Positions 7,628 through 16,112 of a stretch of 64,000 bases of DNA are shown one piece after another; position 1 is the first letter of the stretch; every line of letters begins with the position of its first letter. The notes below the pieces were generated by a model that saw nothing but the letters and a program-made list of their open reading frames with translations, did not search any database and was not told the origin of the DNA. This DNA is from Lysobacter sp. GTDB lineage: Bacteria > Pseudomonadota > Gammaproteobacteria > Xanthomonadales > Xanthomonadaceae. The DNA lies in NCBI GenBank assembly GCA_013141175.1, contig JABFRN010000001.1, forward strand, positions 1,379,444-1,443,443, given 5' to 3'. Made by a program: the position numbers and the translations under genes.

Positions 7628-9724
7628 TCATTCGCGCGACAGGGCCTCCACCGGGCTCAGCGCCGCTGCGCGTTTGGCCGGCCAGGTTCCGGACAGGATT
7701 CCGACCAGCGCGGAGACGGTGAATGCGGCCACGAGGGCCGCCAGATCGACTTCCAGCCGCATCCGCGATTGGGCTGCGTTGGCGATCAGTGCGGCAACCG
7801 CGCACAGGACCAGGCTGATGACGCCACCGGCGCCGCACAGCAATACCGACTCGACCAGGAATTGGCTCCGGATGTCGGACTGCCTCGCGCCAATGGCCAT
7901 GCGGATTCCGATCTCGCGGGTGCGCTCGGTGACCGACACCAGCATGATGTTCATGATCCCGATGCCGCCCACCAGCAGCGCGATCGCCGCCACCAGGCCG
8001 AGCACCAGCGCCAGCACCCCCATCACTTCGCGCAGCGCATTGATGTCGCTGGCGGCGTTCCAGGTCTCGAAATCCTCCGCGCCGTGCAGTGACTTGAGCC
8101 GTTCGGTGATGCGCCGCCGGAGGTTCTCCGCCTGTTCGGGATCGGTGATGACAACGGTGAACTCGCGGGTCTCGAAGCGCGTGTCGAGCTTGGCCGCAAA
8201 GGCGGAGTGCGGAATCAGGAGTTCGCCGGTCGACTCGCGCCCGAAATTGCTGCCCGAGGCCGGCTCGAACAGCCCGATCACGGTGAACGGCAGCAGGGCG
8301 GGCGAGGGTGGCGCCGGGTCGCTTGCGATACCGGACATGCCGGCTTCCGCCGTGGGCGAAGACTCCACGGTCTCCGCCGACAGGAAAATGGTGCGACCGA
8401 TCACCCGCTCGCCTGGCCGGAACAGCGCTTCGCGGATCTTGTGGTCGATCACCACCACCTGCGCACCGTTGTCGAGTTCCACCGGCACGAACGTCCTGCC
8501 CTGCACGATGCTCAACCGGTTCACCTGCAGCGTCGACGACTGCGCGCCATGGACTTTGACGCGCGCGTCCTTCGCGCCCTGGCGCGCAGCCATGTCGCTT
8601 TTCATCTGGATCTGGACCGTCTTCACGCCATCCAGGCCGCGTACCGCATCGAGGTCCGAAGCGCTGAATGGCTGCGGCTGGCTACCGGGCGGCAGACGCG
8701 GGTTTCCGGTCCAGACCTTGATGCTGCTGTCGAAGAGCGCGCCCACTTCGTTGTCGATCGAGTGCTGCACCGCACCGCTGAGGGTCACCACGACCACCAC
8801 GGCCGTGATCCCGATGCAAACCCCGATCAGCGACAGCACCGAGCGCAGCCTGTGCCCGAAGATCGCCTGAATCGCGGAGCGCAGCGCCTCGCGCGCGCGG
8901 CCGACCGCCTGTCGCCAGGCCGGGAGCAACCGCGTGACCCTCGCGGCGGAGGCGGCATCGTCCCAGGCGAACAAGGGTTCCGCGTCGGCGGCGGACACCG
9001 GCGCGATGGCGGCGTCCGGCGAACTCGATACCGCCTCATTGCGGCGATCGGCGACGATGCGGCCGTCGGAGATCTCGACGATGCGTTGCGCGCTCGCGGC
9101 AAGCCCTCGCGCATCGTGGGTGACGACGATGACGGTATGTCCCTGCCGGTTCAGCGCTTGCAGGATCCGCAGCATCTCCGCGCCCGACTGCGAGTCGAGC
9201 GCACCCGTCGGCTCGTCGGCGAGCAGCACCTGGCCACCATTCATCAGCGCGCGGGCGATGGACACCCGCTGTTGCTGGCCGCCGGACAGCTCGGTCGGCT
9301 TGTGCCGCAGGCGGTCCCCGAGTCCGAGCCGCTCCAGAAGCGTTCCCGCCCGCCTCGCGCGCTCGTCGGCCGGGACGCCCGCATAGATGGCGGGCAGCGC
9401 CACGTTCTCGATGGCGTCCTGGTGCGGCAGCAGGTTGTAGCGCTGGAAAATGAAGCCGAACGTCTCGCGCCGGATCCGGGCGAGCTCATCGGCATCGAGG
9501 CCGGCGGTGTCGTTGCCATCCAGCAGGTAGTGGCCGGCGCTGGGGCGGTCCAGGCAGCCCAGCAGGTTCATCAGCGTGCTCTTGCCGGAGCCCGAGGCAC
9601 CGACGATGGCGACGAACTCCCCGCGTTCGATCGTCAGGTCCACGTCGACGAGCGCGCGCACTCTCTGCGTGCCGACGGCGTATTCGCGCGACACGCCGCG
9701 CAGCGCGATCAGCGGCGTGCTCAT
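7628..9724 (-). CDS. MacB-type ABC exporter (ATPase fused to permease)
   Basis: 698 residues. The N-terminal ATPase (about 1-235) has Walker A G-A-S-G-S-G-K-S-T, signature L-S-G-G-Q-Q-Q-R and Walker B L-L-A-D-E-P. A linker leads to the first transmembrane helix (near 285-310), a large periplasmic domain (about 310-560), and three C-terminal helices with the FtsX-like segment I-G-I-M-N-I-M-L-V-S-V-T-E-R-T-R-E-I-G-I. This is the MacB layout: a mechanotransmission ABC protein that drives substrate from the periplasm through an adaptor and TolC. Its start overlaps the stop of the adaptor gene (ATGA). In this operon it probably exports the mature peptide or gives self-immunity. No outer-membrane channel is encoded in the operon, so a chromosomal TolC would be needed. 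Confidence 0.92.
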   Translation of the reverse strand: MSTPLIALRGVSREYAVGTQRVRALVDVDLTIERGEFVAIVGASGSGKSTLMNLLGCLDRPSAGHYLLDGNDTAGLDADELARIRRETFGFIFQRYNLLPHQDAIENVALPAIYAGVPADERARRAGTLLERLGLGDRLRHKPTELSGGQQQRVSIARALMNGGQVLLADEPTGALDSQSGAEMLRILQALNRQGHTVIVVTHDARGLAASAQRIVEISDGRIVADRRNEAVSSSPDAAIAPVSAADAEPLFAWDDAASAARVTRLLPAWRQAVGRAREALRSAIQAIFGHRLRSVLSLIGVCIGITAVVVVVTLSGAVQHSIDNEVGALFDSSIKVWTGNPRLPPGSQPQPFSASDLDAVRGLDGVKTVQIQMKSDMAARQGAKDARVKVHGAQSSTLQVNRLSIVQGRTFVPVELDNGAQVVVIDHKIREALFRPGERVIGRTIFLSAETVESSPTAEAGMSGIASDPAPPSPALLPFTVIGLFEPASGSNFGRESTGELLIPHSAFAAKLDTRFETREFTVVITDPEQAENLRRRITERLKSLHGAEDFETWNAASDINALREVMGVLALVLGLVAAIALLVGGIGIMNIMLVSVTERTREIGIRMAIGARQSDIRSQFLVESVLLCGAGGVISLVLCAVAALIANAAQSRMRLEVDLAALVAAFTVSALVGILSGTWPAKRAAALSPVEALSRE

Positions 9725-10917
9725 CCCGCCTCCGGTACCGCCTCGTCGCCCGGCGCCGCAGGTGTGTCGCGCGTCTGCTGGGCGCCGTCCGCAGGCGAAA
9801 GCAGCACCCGCTCGCCGGCCCGCAGTCCTTCCAGCACCTGGGTGCGGGTCGCATCCTGCAGACCGATGCGCACCGAGCGGCGCTTGGTGCCGCCCTCGGC
9901 GGTCCAGGTGAACACCTCGTAGCGGCCATCGTCGCGGCGGTCGCCCAACGCGATCGACGGGATCGTCGGCGTGGCATCGATGGCGCCGCTCTCGATGAGC
10001 ACACGCACCGTCATCTGCGGCAACAGGACCCGGCCCGGGTTCTCGACCTCGAACAGCACGTTGTAGAACGACGCGTTGCCGCTCTTCTCCGGCACCGGCT
10101 GGATCACACGCACGTGGCCCCGCAGCGGCTGGCCCAGGCCGGACAGCGTGGTGAAGGAGGCCGCTTGGCCGACCTTGACCTTGAGCACGTCGGCCTCGGC
10201 CACCTTGGTGCGCACGGTCATGCGATCGATGTCGGCCAGCGTCAGCAGCACCGGGGTGGTCTGGCTGGCGTTGACGGTCTGTCCCTGCGCCACCACGATG
10301 TTGACGACAACGCCATCCATGGGCGCGGTGATCGCCGTACGCGACAACGCCAACCGGCGCTTGGCCAGCTCGGCATTGAGTCGGTCGAGCGTGGCGAACC
10401 GCCCCTTGTAGTCGGCGCTCAGGCTGCGCAGCTCGGCTTCCGCGTCATCCAGCGCAGCCTGCGACACCAGGCGGCCCTCGAACAGCTGGCGGTAGCGGCG
10501 GGCGTTGGCCTCGGCACGCTGGCGCAGTGCGTTGGTGGATTCCATGGCGCTGCGCTGCTCGGCGACGGCGGCTTCGGCCACCTGTACATCGCTCTGGGCG
10601 GTATCGGGATCGATGCTGACCAGCAGCTGGCCCGCGCGCACGGTCTGGCCGAGCTCGATGTGGATCGCCCTCACCTGGCCGCTGACCTGGGCGCCGACAT
10701 CGACCTCGGTGCTTGGCGTCAGCACGCCGGCGGCCTGCACCATCTGCCGCACGCCGGCGGTGGTGACCTCCGCGGTCTCTGGCGGCTCCGCGGAATCCGA
10801 ATCGAGCAGCGACATCGCAGCCGCGATGGCCGCGGTCGCAGCGACAGCGACCCAGAAGAGTCGGCGCGGCCGGAGCCAGGCGCGCCAGCGGGAGGGGCGT
10901 GGGTCGGAGGTCATCAT
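9721..10917 (-). CDS. MacA/HlyD-family periplasmic adaptor
   Basis: 398 residues with a single N-terminal membrane anchor (about 22-40), then the membrane-fusion order: lipoyl half (V-L-T-P-S-T-E-V-D-V-G-A-Q-V-S-G), a coiled-coil hairpin (about 100-190, V-A-E-Q-R-S-A-M-E and R-L-N-A-E-L-A-K-R), the second lipoyl half with I-T-A-P-M-D-G-V-V, then beta-barrel and proximal domains. It links a MacB-type inner-membrane ABC protein to a TolC-type duct. The gene overlaps the C39 exporter gene upstream and the MacB gene downstream by 4 bp each, so the three are translationally coupled. Confidence 0.9.
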   Translation of the reverse strand: MMTSDPRPSRWRAWLRPRRLFWVAVAATAAIAAAMSLLDSDSAEPPETAEVTTAGVRQMVQAAGVLTPSTEVDVGAQVSGQVRAIHIELGQTVRAGQLLVSIDPDTAQSDVQVAEAAVAEQRSAMESTNALRQRAEANARRYRQLFEGRLVSQAALDDAEAELRSLSADYKGRFATLDRLNAELAKRRLALSRTAITAPMDGVVVNIVVAQGQTVNASQTTPVLLTLADIDRMTVRTKVAEADVLKVKVGQAASFTTLSGLGQPLRGHVRVIQPVPEKSGNASFYNVLFEVENPGRVLLPQMTVRVLIESGAIDATPTIPSIALGDRRDDGRYEVFTWTAEGGTKRRSVRIGLQDATRTQVLEGLRAGERVLLSPADGAQQTRDTPAAPGDEAVPEAG

Positions 10918-13079
10918 GCGGTCGAAAGCTCGGCGAGTGCGGCGGTGCCGCCTTCAAGGGGGGACAGGGTGCCACCATCCAGCCGCAGCACGCGATGGGC
11001 ATCGCGGATGGTCGCGGGGCGGTGGGCGACGACGATCCTCGTCAGCGCCATGGCGCTGAGTTCGCGGCTGACGATCTGCTCGGCGACCAGGTCGAGGTGG
11101 CTGGTGGCCTCATCGAGCACCAGCACACGCGGCTGGCGATAGATCGCGCGGGCCAGGATGATCCGCTGCCGCTGGCCACCGGACAGGCTGCTGCCGAGGT
11201 CGCCGACCTCGGTGTCGAAGCCCAGCGGCAGCTGTATCACGTCATTGAGGATGCAGGCCTTGCGCGCGGCGTCCTCCATGCGGGCGGTGTCCGGTTCGGC
11301 CTCGAAGAAGCAGATGTTCTGCGCGACCGAGCCCGACAGCAGCAGATCGTCCTGCATCACCGCCGCCACCGCCCTGCGGTACGCAGCGATCCCCGAGGCC
11401 TCGATGGGCTTGCCTTGGTACAGCACTGCGCCGCGCGTGGGCGGCATCAGCCCGAGCAGCACTTTGAGCAGTGTCGACTTGCCGGAGCCGCTCGGACCGA
11501 CGATCGCCAGCATTTCGCCCGCGTCGACGCGCAGCTGCACGCCGCGGAGAATCCACGGTTCGGTGTCGGCGTAGCGGAACCAGACATCGCGCAGCTCCAA
11601 GGTCGGCGAACCGCCAGCATCGCAGTCGCCCGACGCATGCGCAGGCACCGTTCCGGGCGTCGACGCGGCCTCGTCCGGCACCTCGGCATCGACGCACTCG
11701 GGCGTTTCATCGGCGATATCGGCCAGACGCTCGAAGTGAAGCGTGAGCATGCGGAAGTCGCTGGCGTGATCGATGAAACGGCTCATCCTGGCGGTGAACT
11801 GGGCCTTGTAGGCCACGAAGGCGACCAGCATGCCGACCGTCATCCCCGCGCCCGGCGCGATCACCATCGCGGCGCCGAAGTAGAACACGGCGACAGTCTC
11901 GAGGCCGAAGATCAACGTGCTCAGGGCACCGAGCGTGCTGGTGAGCGTCGCGACGCGCGTGCGCCGCTCGCGCACCTCGCCGGCCAGCACCGCCCAGCGC
12001 GCGCCGCGTTCGCGCTCGACACCGAACAGCTTTAGCGGGGTGATCGCGCGCAGCGTCTCGACCAGGTGCGCTTGCTCCTTGCCGCTGAAGGCGAAGCCCT
12101 CCTCCGACGCCTGCAGCATCGGTTGCCAGGTCACCCAGCGCACTGCGGCGTAAGCGCCCACCGCCAGCACCACGATACCCGCGAGCAGCGGCGAGTAATG
12201 CAGCATGATGGCCAGCGCCGCCAGGCCGAACAGTGCGTCCAGCACCGCCTCCAGCGCAGTGGACGTGAGCGTGCGGCGGATATCCTCGGTGGCGTTGAAC
12301 CGGCTGATCACGTCGCCCAGGTGGCGATGCGCGAAAAAACGCACCGGCAGCCGGATCAGATGATCGAAGATGCGGCGCTTCCATTCGAACGAAAGCGTTT
12401 CGCCGAAGCGCACGGCGAGACGGCCGCGAGCCCAGCCGAGCATGGACTGGAGCGCGAAGAACGCAGCGAACGTCAGCGCAAGCACGTTCAACAGCTCCAC
12501 CTGCTTCTGCCCGATGACGCGGTCCACCACCCATTGGCCGAGCAACGGCGCCGTGAGCGCCGCCACCTCCAGCCCGAGCGAGATCAGCAGCAACAGCCCG
12601 ACCGAGCGGCCGAAGCCCGGAGTCGCCGCAACGTAGCGCCGCAGGGTCAGGCTGGGCGGTATGCGGGTCAGCGTCGGCTCGCCATCGGGCCACAGCTCCA
12701 TGGCATAGCCGGTGAAACCGCGCGCAAGCTGCGCCGGGGTCAGCACCCGGCGACCCACGGCGGGATCGAGCACGACCACATCGCCCCGACGGCCGACCGA
12801 CTGCAGCACGACGAAGTGGCGGTGCTCCCAGTGCAGGATGGCCGGCAAGCGCAGCTCGCCGAGGTCGGCCGGTGCCACCTCCACCGCTTGCGCGGCGAGC
12901 CCCAACGCGCCCGCGTCCTGCAACAGTCGCGCGAACGAGGTGCCCCGACTCGCCGATGGCAGCTGCCGGCGCAGGTCTCGAAGCGTGAATCGACGGCCAT
13001 GGGCGGACGCCACCATGGCCAGTGCGGCCAAGCCGCATTCGCCGGACTCGGCCTGCCTGACAAGCCGTACGCGCGTCAC
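10914..13079 (-). CDS. C39 peptidase-containing ABC exporter (LanT-like)
   Basis: 721 residues combining three domains. The N-terminal C39 peptidase (about 1-130) keeps the oxyanion Gln9, catalytic Cys15 (Q-A-E-S-G-E-C-G), His88 in H-R-H-F-V-V-L and Asp105 in V-L-D-P. Six transmembrane helices follow (about 160-440), then an ATPase with Walker A G-P-S-G-S-G-K-S-T, signature L-S-G-G-Q-R-Q-R and Walker B V-L-D-E-A. Such exporters cut leaders after a double glycine and move the peptide across the inner membrane. The precursor encoded two genes upstream ends its leader in R-G-G, a direct match. The start overlaps the LanKC stop (ATGA). A short Pro/Asp-rich insert (around residues 460-490) precedes the ATPase. 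Confidence 0.93.
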   Translation of the reverse strand: MTRVRLVRQAESGECGLAALAMVASAHGRRFTLRDLRRQLPSASRGTSFARLLQDAGALGLAAQAVEVAPADLGELRLPAILHWEHRHFVVLQSVGRRGDVVVLDPAVGRRVLTPAQLARGFTGYAMELWPDGEPTLTRIPPSLTLRRYVAATPGFGRSVGLLLLISLGLEVAALTAPLLGQWVVDRVIGQKQVELLNVLALTFAAFFALQSMLGWARGRLAVRFGETLSFEWKRRIFDHLIRLPVRFFAHRHLGDVISRFNATEDIRRTLTSTALEAVLDALFGLAALAIMLHYSPLLAGIVVLAVGAYAAVRWVTWQPMLQASEEGFAFSGKEQAHLVETLRAITPLKLFGVERERGARWAVLAGEVRERRTRVATLTSTLGALSTLIFGLETVAVFYFGAAMVIAPGAGMTVGMLVAFVAYKAQFTARMSRFIDHASDFRMLTLHFERLADIADETPECVDAEVPDEAASTPGTVPAHASGDCDAGGSPTLELRDVWFRYADTEPWILRGVQLRVDAGEMLAIVGPSGSGKSTLLKVLLGLMPPTRGAVLYQGKPIEASGIAAYRRAVAAVMQDDLLLSGSVAQNICFFEAEPDTARMEDAARKACILNDVIQLPLGFDTEVGDLGSSLSGGQRQRIILARAIYRQPRVLVLDEATSHLDLVAEQIVSRELSAMALTRIVVAHRPATIRDAHRVLRLDGGTLSPLEGGTAALAELSTA

Positions 13080-15847
13080 CGCGATGGTTCCTGCCCGGCA
13101 AGCGCACTCGGCGACGGGGCTTCGGCCGGCAGCAGTTCATCGAGGCTGAAGTGGAACGCCTCGCGGCCATGCAGCAGACGATCCAGCAACAGGGCGACGC
13201 CCGCAGTGCCATCGATGTAGGTCGCGGAGACGGTACCGCCCAGCCGGGCGGGCATTGCCGCGCCGCCGTGGGCGGCGACGCGGAAGTGACGCAGCGCCCC
13301 GGCGGTGCGCCAGGCCAGATCGGCATAGTCGGGACGCGCAAGGAAGGTCGCCGCGTCGAGCAGGCAGTGGGTCAGGCCCGCCAGCCCGGGGCCCAGTCCG
13401 GCACAGACGGTGTAACGCTGCGCCACGGTCGGCAGCGCTTCATGGATGAACTGCTCGAGCGCGGCGTCGCCGGTGAGACGGTGCAGCCGCAGCGCGACGC
13501 TGACGATGCCGGCCGTGCCCACTTCCAGATAGGGGTAGATGATGCTTGCATCGCCGCCCGTGGCCTGCTTCGGGAATCCGATCGAAACGCCGACCTTTCG
13601 GGAAAAGCCCAGATCGTGGCGCAGCCCGGCGAGCGCGGTGTCGAGCAGAACGGGGTCGCCCAGCGCGCAGTACGCGTAGGCCAGGAACAAGGCGATCCCG
13701 GTCGCGCCGTCGTGCAGACCGATCCGCAACGGCTCGCCGCTCGATTCCGTGGCCCCGGGCCAAGCCACGGTGGCGCCCTTCCATCGGGCGTCCTCGACCA
13801 GCACCGCGCAGATCTCGCGAACGCGGCGCAATGCGAGCTCGTCGCCGGTGCGCCGCCAGAGGCGCAACGACACCAGCCCGATCCCCGCCAATCCGTAGCC
13901 GAGCGAGCAGTCCGCGTACAGCAGCGGATGGTCGTCGCAGGCGGCCAGCAGCGTGGTGGCGGCCAGGTCGTCGCCCGCCTCCATGCAGGTCCAGGCACCG
14001 CCCACCAGCCCGTTCAACAAGCCGGGGGTCTCGGCTCCGGCCAGCAATCGTCGGTACACATGTCGGGCAAGGTCCCGGCCTGTGGGCATCCCCAACCTGC
14101 ACTGCACGAAGGCGATACCGGCGAGGCCGTGGTCGAAGGCGAGCAGTTTGTCCTCGTGGCCGGGATCCATCCCGAACAGCGGCTCCGCACGCGACAGGTC
14201 GACGTGCTCGCGCAGGAAGCCCGAGAGGTCGGCGAACAACGCCTGCAATTCCGCGCGCTCCGAATGTCGCGGCGCATCTTCCATCGCATGCGCGCGCGTC
14301 GCGTCGCTTCCGCGCAACAGCGCAAGCGCGTCCTGCAGGCTTTCGGCATCACCGGAAAGCAACCGCTTCGACGCGGCACCGTACGCGGGATCCAGACCGT
14401 AGTCCCGCTCGAGCGATCCGAACACCAGGTCGGCAAAGCCGTCCACAAGCGGCAGGTTGCAGGCGCTGGGGCAGAGCATCGCCAGCAGCACCGCGCCGAT
14501 GCCGATCACGTCGTCGCGCAGTTCCGCGACGGGACGGTTGAGGCGTTCGTTGAATGCGTAGCCGGGAGTGAACGCGTTGTGGCCCCGGTCGATGGCCGGG
14601 CGGAACGCGGTCTCGAAGTCGATCAGCACGAAGCGGCCGGTCGACTCGTGTTCGATGATGTTGTTCGTTGAAACGTCGCCATACACGACGCCGCGCGCGT
14701 GCATCGCCTGGACCTTGCCGATCAGATCGATGGCGACGCGATGCGCCAGTCCGAACCATGCGCCCAGGTCGGCTGCGGTCGACTGCGAATGCAGCGTCGC
14801 GCATTTGCCGACGATGATCTGGCGCAGGCTGCGCCCCGGCACATGGCTGATGACCAGGAACGAATGGCGCCATTCCTCGAAGAAATCGATGGCGCGCGGC
14901 GCAAGGTCCAGCCCGTCGAGCGTGCGAAGGACTTCGTATTCGCGCCGCCGCCGTACGACGGCATCCTGGCCATGGAGGTCGGGATCGGTGAACGGACGCG
15001 CCTCGCGCAGCACGAGCTGCTCGCCGCTCTCGCGGTCCCGCGCCAGATACACACCGCCGATGTTGCTCTGCTTCAGCACGCCGAGCACTTCGTAGCGACC
15101 GTTCAGCAGGACCGGACCTGCGACATCTTCCGACGGATCTTCCGTCCCGCTTGCCGGCGGGCCGTCGGCCGTCTCCGTGGACGCGTCCGCATCGAGGACG
15201 CAGGACGGCGTGCGCGCGAACGGCGGCACGACGAAGTTGGGCAGCCGCTGATCCTCGACGAAGCGGTAGTTGCCGTCCAGGACCAGGCTCTTGCGCTCGT
15301 GGAAGACGTTGACTTCGGAGAAGTTGTGGAAGCCCCCGTAACGGTAGGACAGCACCGACGAGTCCTTGTACGGGCTGTCCGAAAGGACGTAGGGGCCGCG
15401 CAGATCGCCGCAGGCGGCGTGCAGCGTCTCCAGCAGTTCGCCGAACAACTCGTCCGACGAAGGATAGATGGTGATGAACTTCCCGCCGGTTTGACGCGGG
15501 ACGTTCTTGGACAGCAGGCGCAGATGGCGCGCAGGGTCCGCGGCGAACTTGAATTCCGTCTGTCGCGCAGGCGCGATGGCGGTGACGATCTCGAGCGCGC
15601 GGACGGCATCCTCGAGCGTTGCGGAGAGATGGATCTTCCAGCCCTGGGTGAGACGACTGGGGATCGGGCTGACCACCTGGGTCCACATGTGGCCGGTCAG
15701 GAGACGCCAACGCCGCGGCAGGCGCGGCAGCACTACCGATCGGTAGTCTGCTTCCGGTTGATAGGCGGTATCGGGTTGATGGAAGAGCTGAACGGGGTGC
15801 GACATGCGGTACGACTCGGCGGCACAGTCATCGATAGGCCACGACAT
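13076..15847 (-). CDS. Class III lanthionine synthetase LanKC
   Basis: Up to 923 residues. The N-terminal lyase region (about 1-220) shows G-W-K-I-H-L-S-A-T, G-K-F-I-T-I-Y-P, G-P-Y-V-L-S-D and Y-R-Y-G-G-F. The kinase (about 245-510) has a glycine loop, the catalytic segment V-V-Y-G-D-V-S-T-N-N (Asp near 391) and L-I-D-F-E (Asp near 409). The rest is a LanC-like barrel of repeated G-x-x-G segments. No Cys-His-Gly or Trp-Cys-Tyr-Gly zinc site is visible (G-P-G-L-A-G-L stands where C-H-G-x-A-G is expected), which points to class III rather than class IV. It would phosphorylate and eliminate Ser/Thr in the precursor and cyclise to Cys. An in-frame start at 15805 (MSHPVQLF) is equally possible; neither start has a good ribosome site. 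It lies between the precursor and exporter genes. Confidence 0.88.
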   Translation of the reverse strand: MSWPIDDCAAESYRMSHPVQLFHQPDTAYQPEADYRSVVLPRLPRRWRLLTGHMWTQVVSPIPSRLTQGWKIHLSATLEDAVRALEIVTAIAPARQTEFKFAADPARHLRLLSKNVPRQTGGKFITIYPSSDELFGELLETLHAACGDLRGPYVLSDSPYKDSSVLSYRYGGFHNFSEVNVFHERKSLVLDGNYRFVEDQRLPNFVVPPFARTPSCVLDADASTETADGPPASGTEDPSEDVAGPVLLNGRYEVLGVLKQSNIGGVYLARDRESGEQLVLREARPFTDPDLHGQDAVVRRRREYEVLRTLDGLDLAPRAIDFFEEWRHSFLVISHVPGRSLRQIIVGKCATLHSQSTAADLGAWFGLAHRVAIDLIGKVQAMHARGVVYGDVSTNNIIEHESTGRFVLIDFETAFRPAIDRGHNAFTPGYAFNERLNRPVAELRDDVIGIGAVLLAMLCPSACNLPLVDGFADLVFGSLERDYGLDPAYGAASKRLLSGDAESLQDALALLRGSDATRAHAMEDAPRHSERAELQALFADLSGFLREHVDLSRAEPLFGMDPGHEDKLLAFDHGLAGIAFVQCRLGMPTGRDLARHVYRRLLAGAETPGLLNGLVGGAWTCMEAGDDLAATTLLAACDDHPLLYADCSLGYGLAGIGLVSLRLWRRTGDELALRRVREICAVLVEDARWKGATVAWPGATESSGEPLRIGLHDGATGIALFLAYAYCALGDPVLLDTALAGLRHDLGFSRKVGVSIGFPKQATGGDASIIYPYLEVGTAGIVSVALRLHRLTGDAALEQFIHEALPTVAQRYTVCAGLGPGLAGLTHCLLDAATFLARPDYADLAWRTAGALRHFRVAAHGGAAMPARLGGTVSATYIDGTAGVALLLDRLLHGREAFHFSLDELLPAEAPSPSALAGQEPSR

Positions 15848-15858
15848 GAATGTCGTGG
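15839..15858. promoter_or_regulatory. 20-bp palindrome over the upstream LanKC start
   Basis: Two perfect 9-bp arms (ccacgacat / atgtcgtgg) separated by 2 bp. It covers the first candidate start codon of the LanKC gene (15847), so in RNA it would sequester that start and in DNA it could be an operator. If translation begins at 15805 it lies in the leader instead. Function is inferred from placement only. Confidence 0.4.
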
Positions 15859-15891
15859 ACGCGGCATATCCGGTCGGTGGACGTCAGGAAA

Positions 15892-15915
15892 GCCATTGGC
15901 GGCGCCGCCAATGGC
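15892..15915 (-). terminator. Perfect 24-bp palindrome between precursor and LanKC genes (attenuator candidate)
   Basis: Two 12-bp arms (gccattggcggc and its complement) with no spacer, starting 11 bp after the precursor stop codon. On the transcribed strand it is followed by only three T residues, so complete termination is unlikely; partial termination or protection of the precursor mRNA 3' end is more plausible. Such intercistronic hairpins are common in RiPP operons, where far more substrate than enzyme is needed. Confidence 0.6.
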
Positions 15916-15926
15916 CCTCTTTTGAA

Positions 15927-16112
15927 TCAGCGGCAGCTCTGGCTGGAGGTGCTCCATTCGCTGCTGCCGACGCCACCGCAACCGCTGCTCCAGGTGCTCC
16001 AATCCATCGGCGATGCATCCATGCCGAAGGCTTCACCACCGCGGATGTCATTCAGTTTCTGCAGGGCGAGAACCTTCACCTTCTGGGCCTGTTGCGAGAC
16101 TTCATTCTTCAT
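15927..16112 (-). CDS. Lanthipeptide precursor peptide (LanA)
   Basis: 61 residues, with a strong ribosome site AAGGAG 7-8 bases before the ATG. The leader (1-26) is amphipathic (V-K-V-L-A-L-Q-K-L-N-D-I) and ends in R-G-G, a double-glycine site for the C39 exporter. The predicted core (27-61) is rich in Ser, Thr, Trp and Gly with only two Cys (45 and 60). It contains two copies of one pattern, W-S-T-W-S-S-G-C (38-45) and W-S-T-S-S-Q-S-C (53-60); each includes S-x2-S-x2-C, the labionin-type arrangement used by class III enzymes. Ser51-x2-Ser54-x5-Cys60 is a second possible register. The gene heads the operon and lies next to the LanKC gene. The rings and cleavage point are inferred. Confidence 0.85.
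   Translation of the reverse strand: MKNEVSQQAQKVKVLALQKLNDIRGGEAFGMDASPMDWSTWSSGCGGVGSSEWSTSSQSCR

Noticed and set aside
13076-15847. Class IV (LanL) synthetase
   Set aside because: The cyclase region lacks the Cys, Cys-His zinc ligands expected for class IV.
15733-16002. 89-codon minus-strand frame over the precursor and LanKC start
   Set aside because: Out of frame with both genes, reads through the 24-bp palindrome, has no ribosome site.
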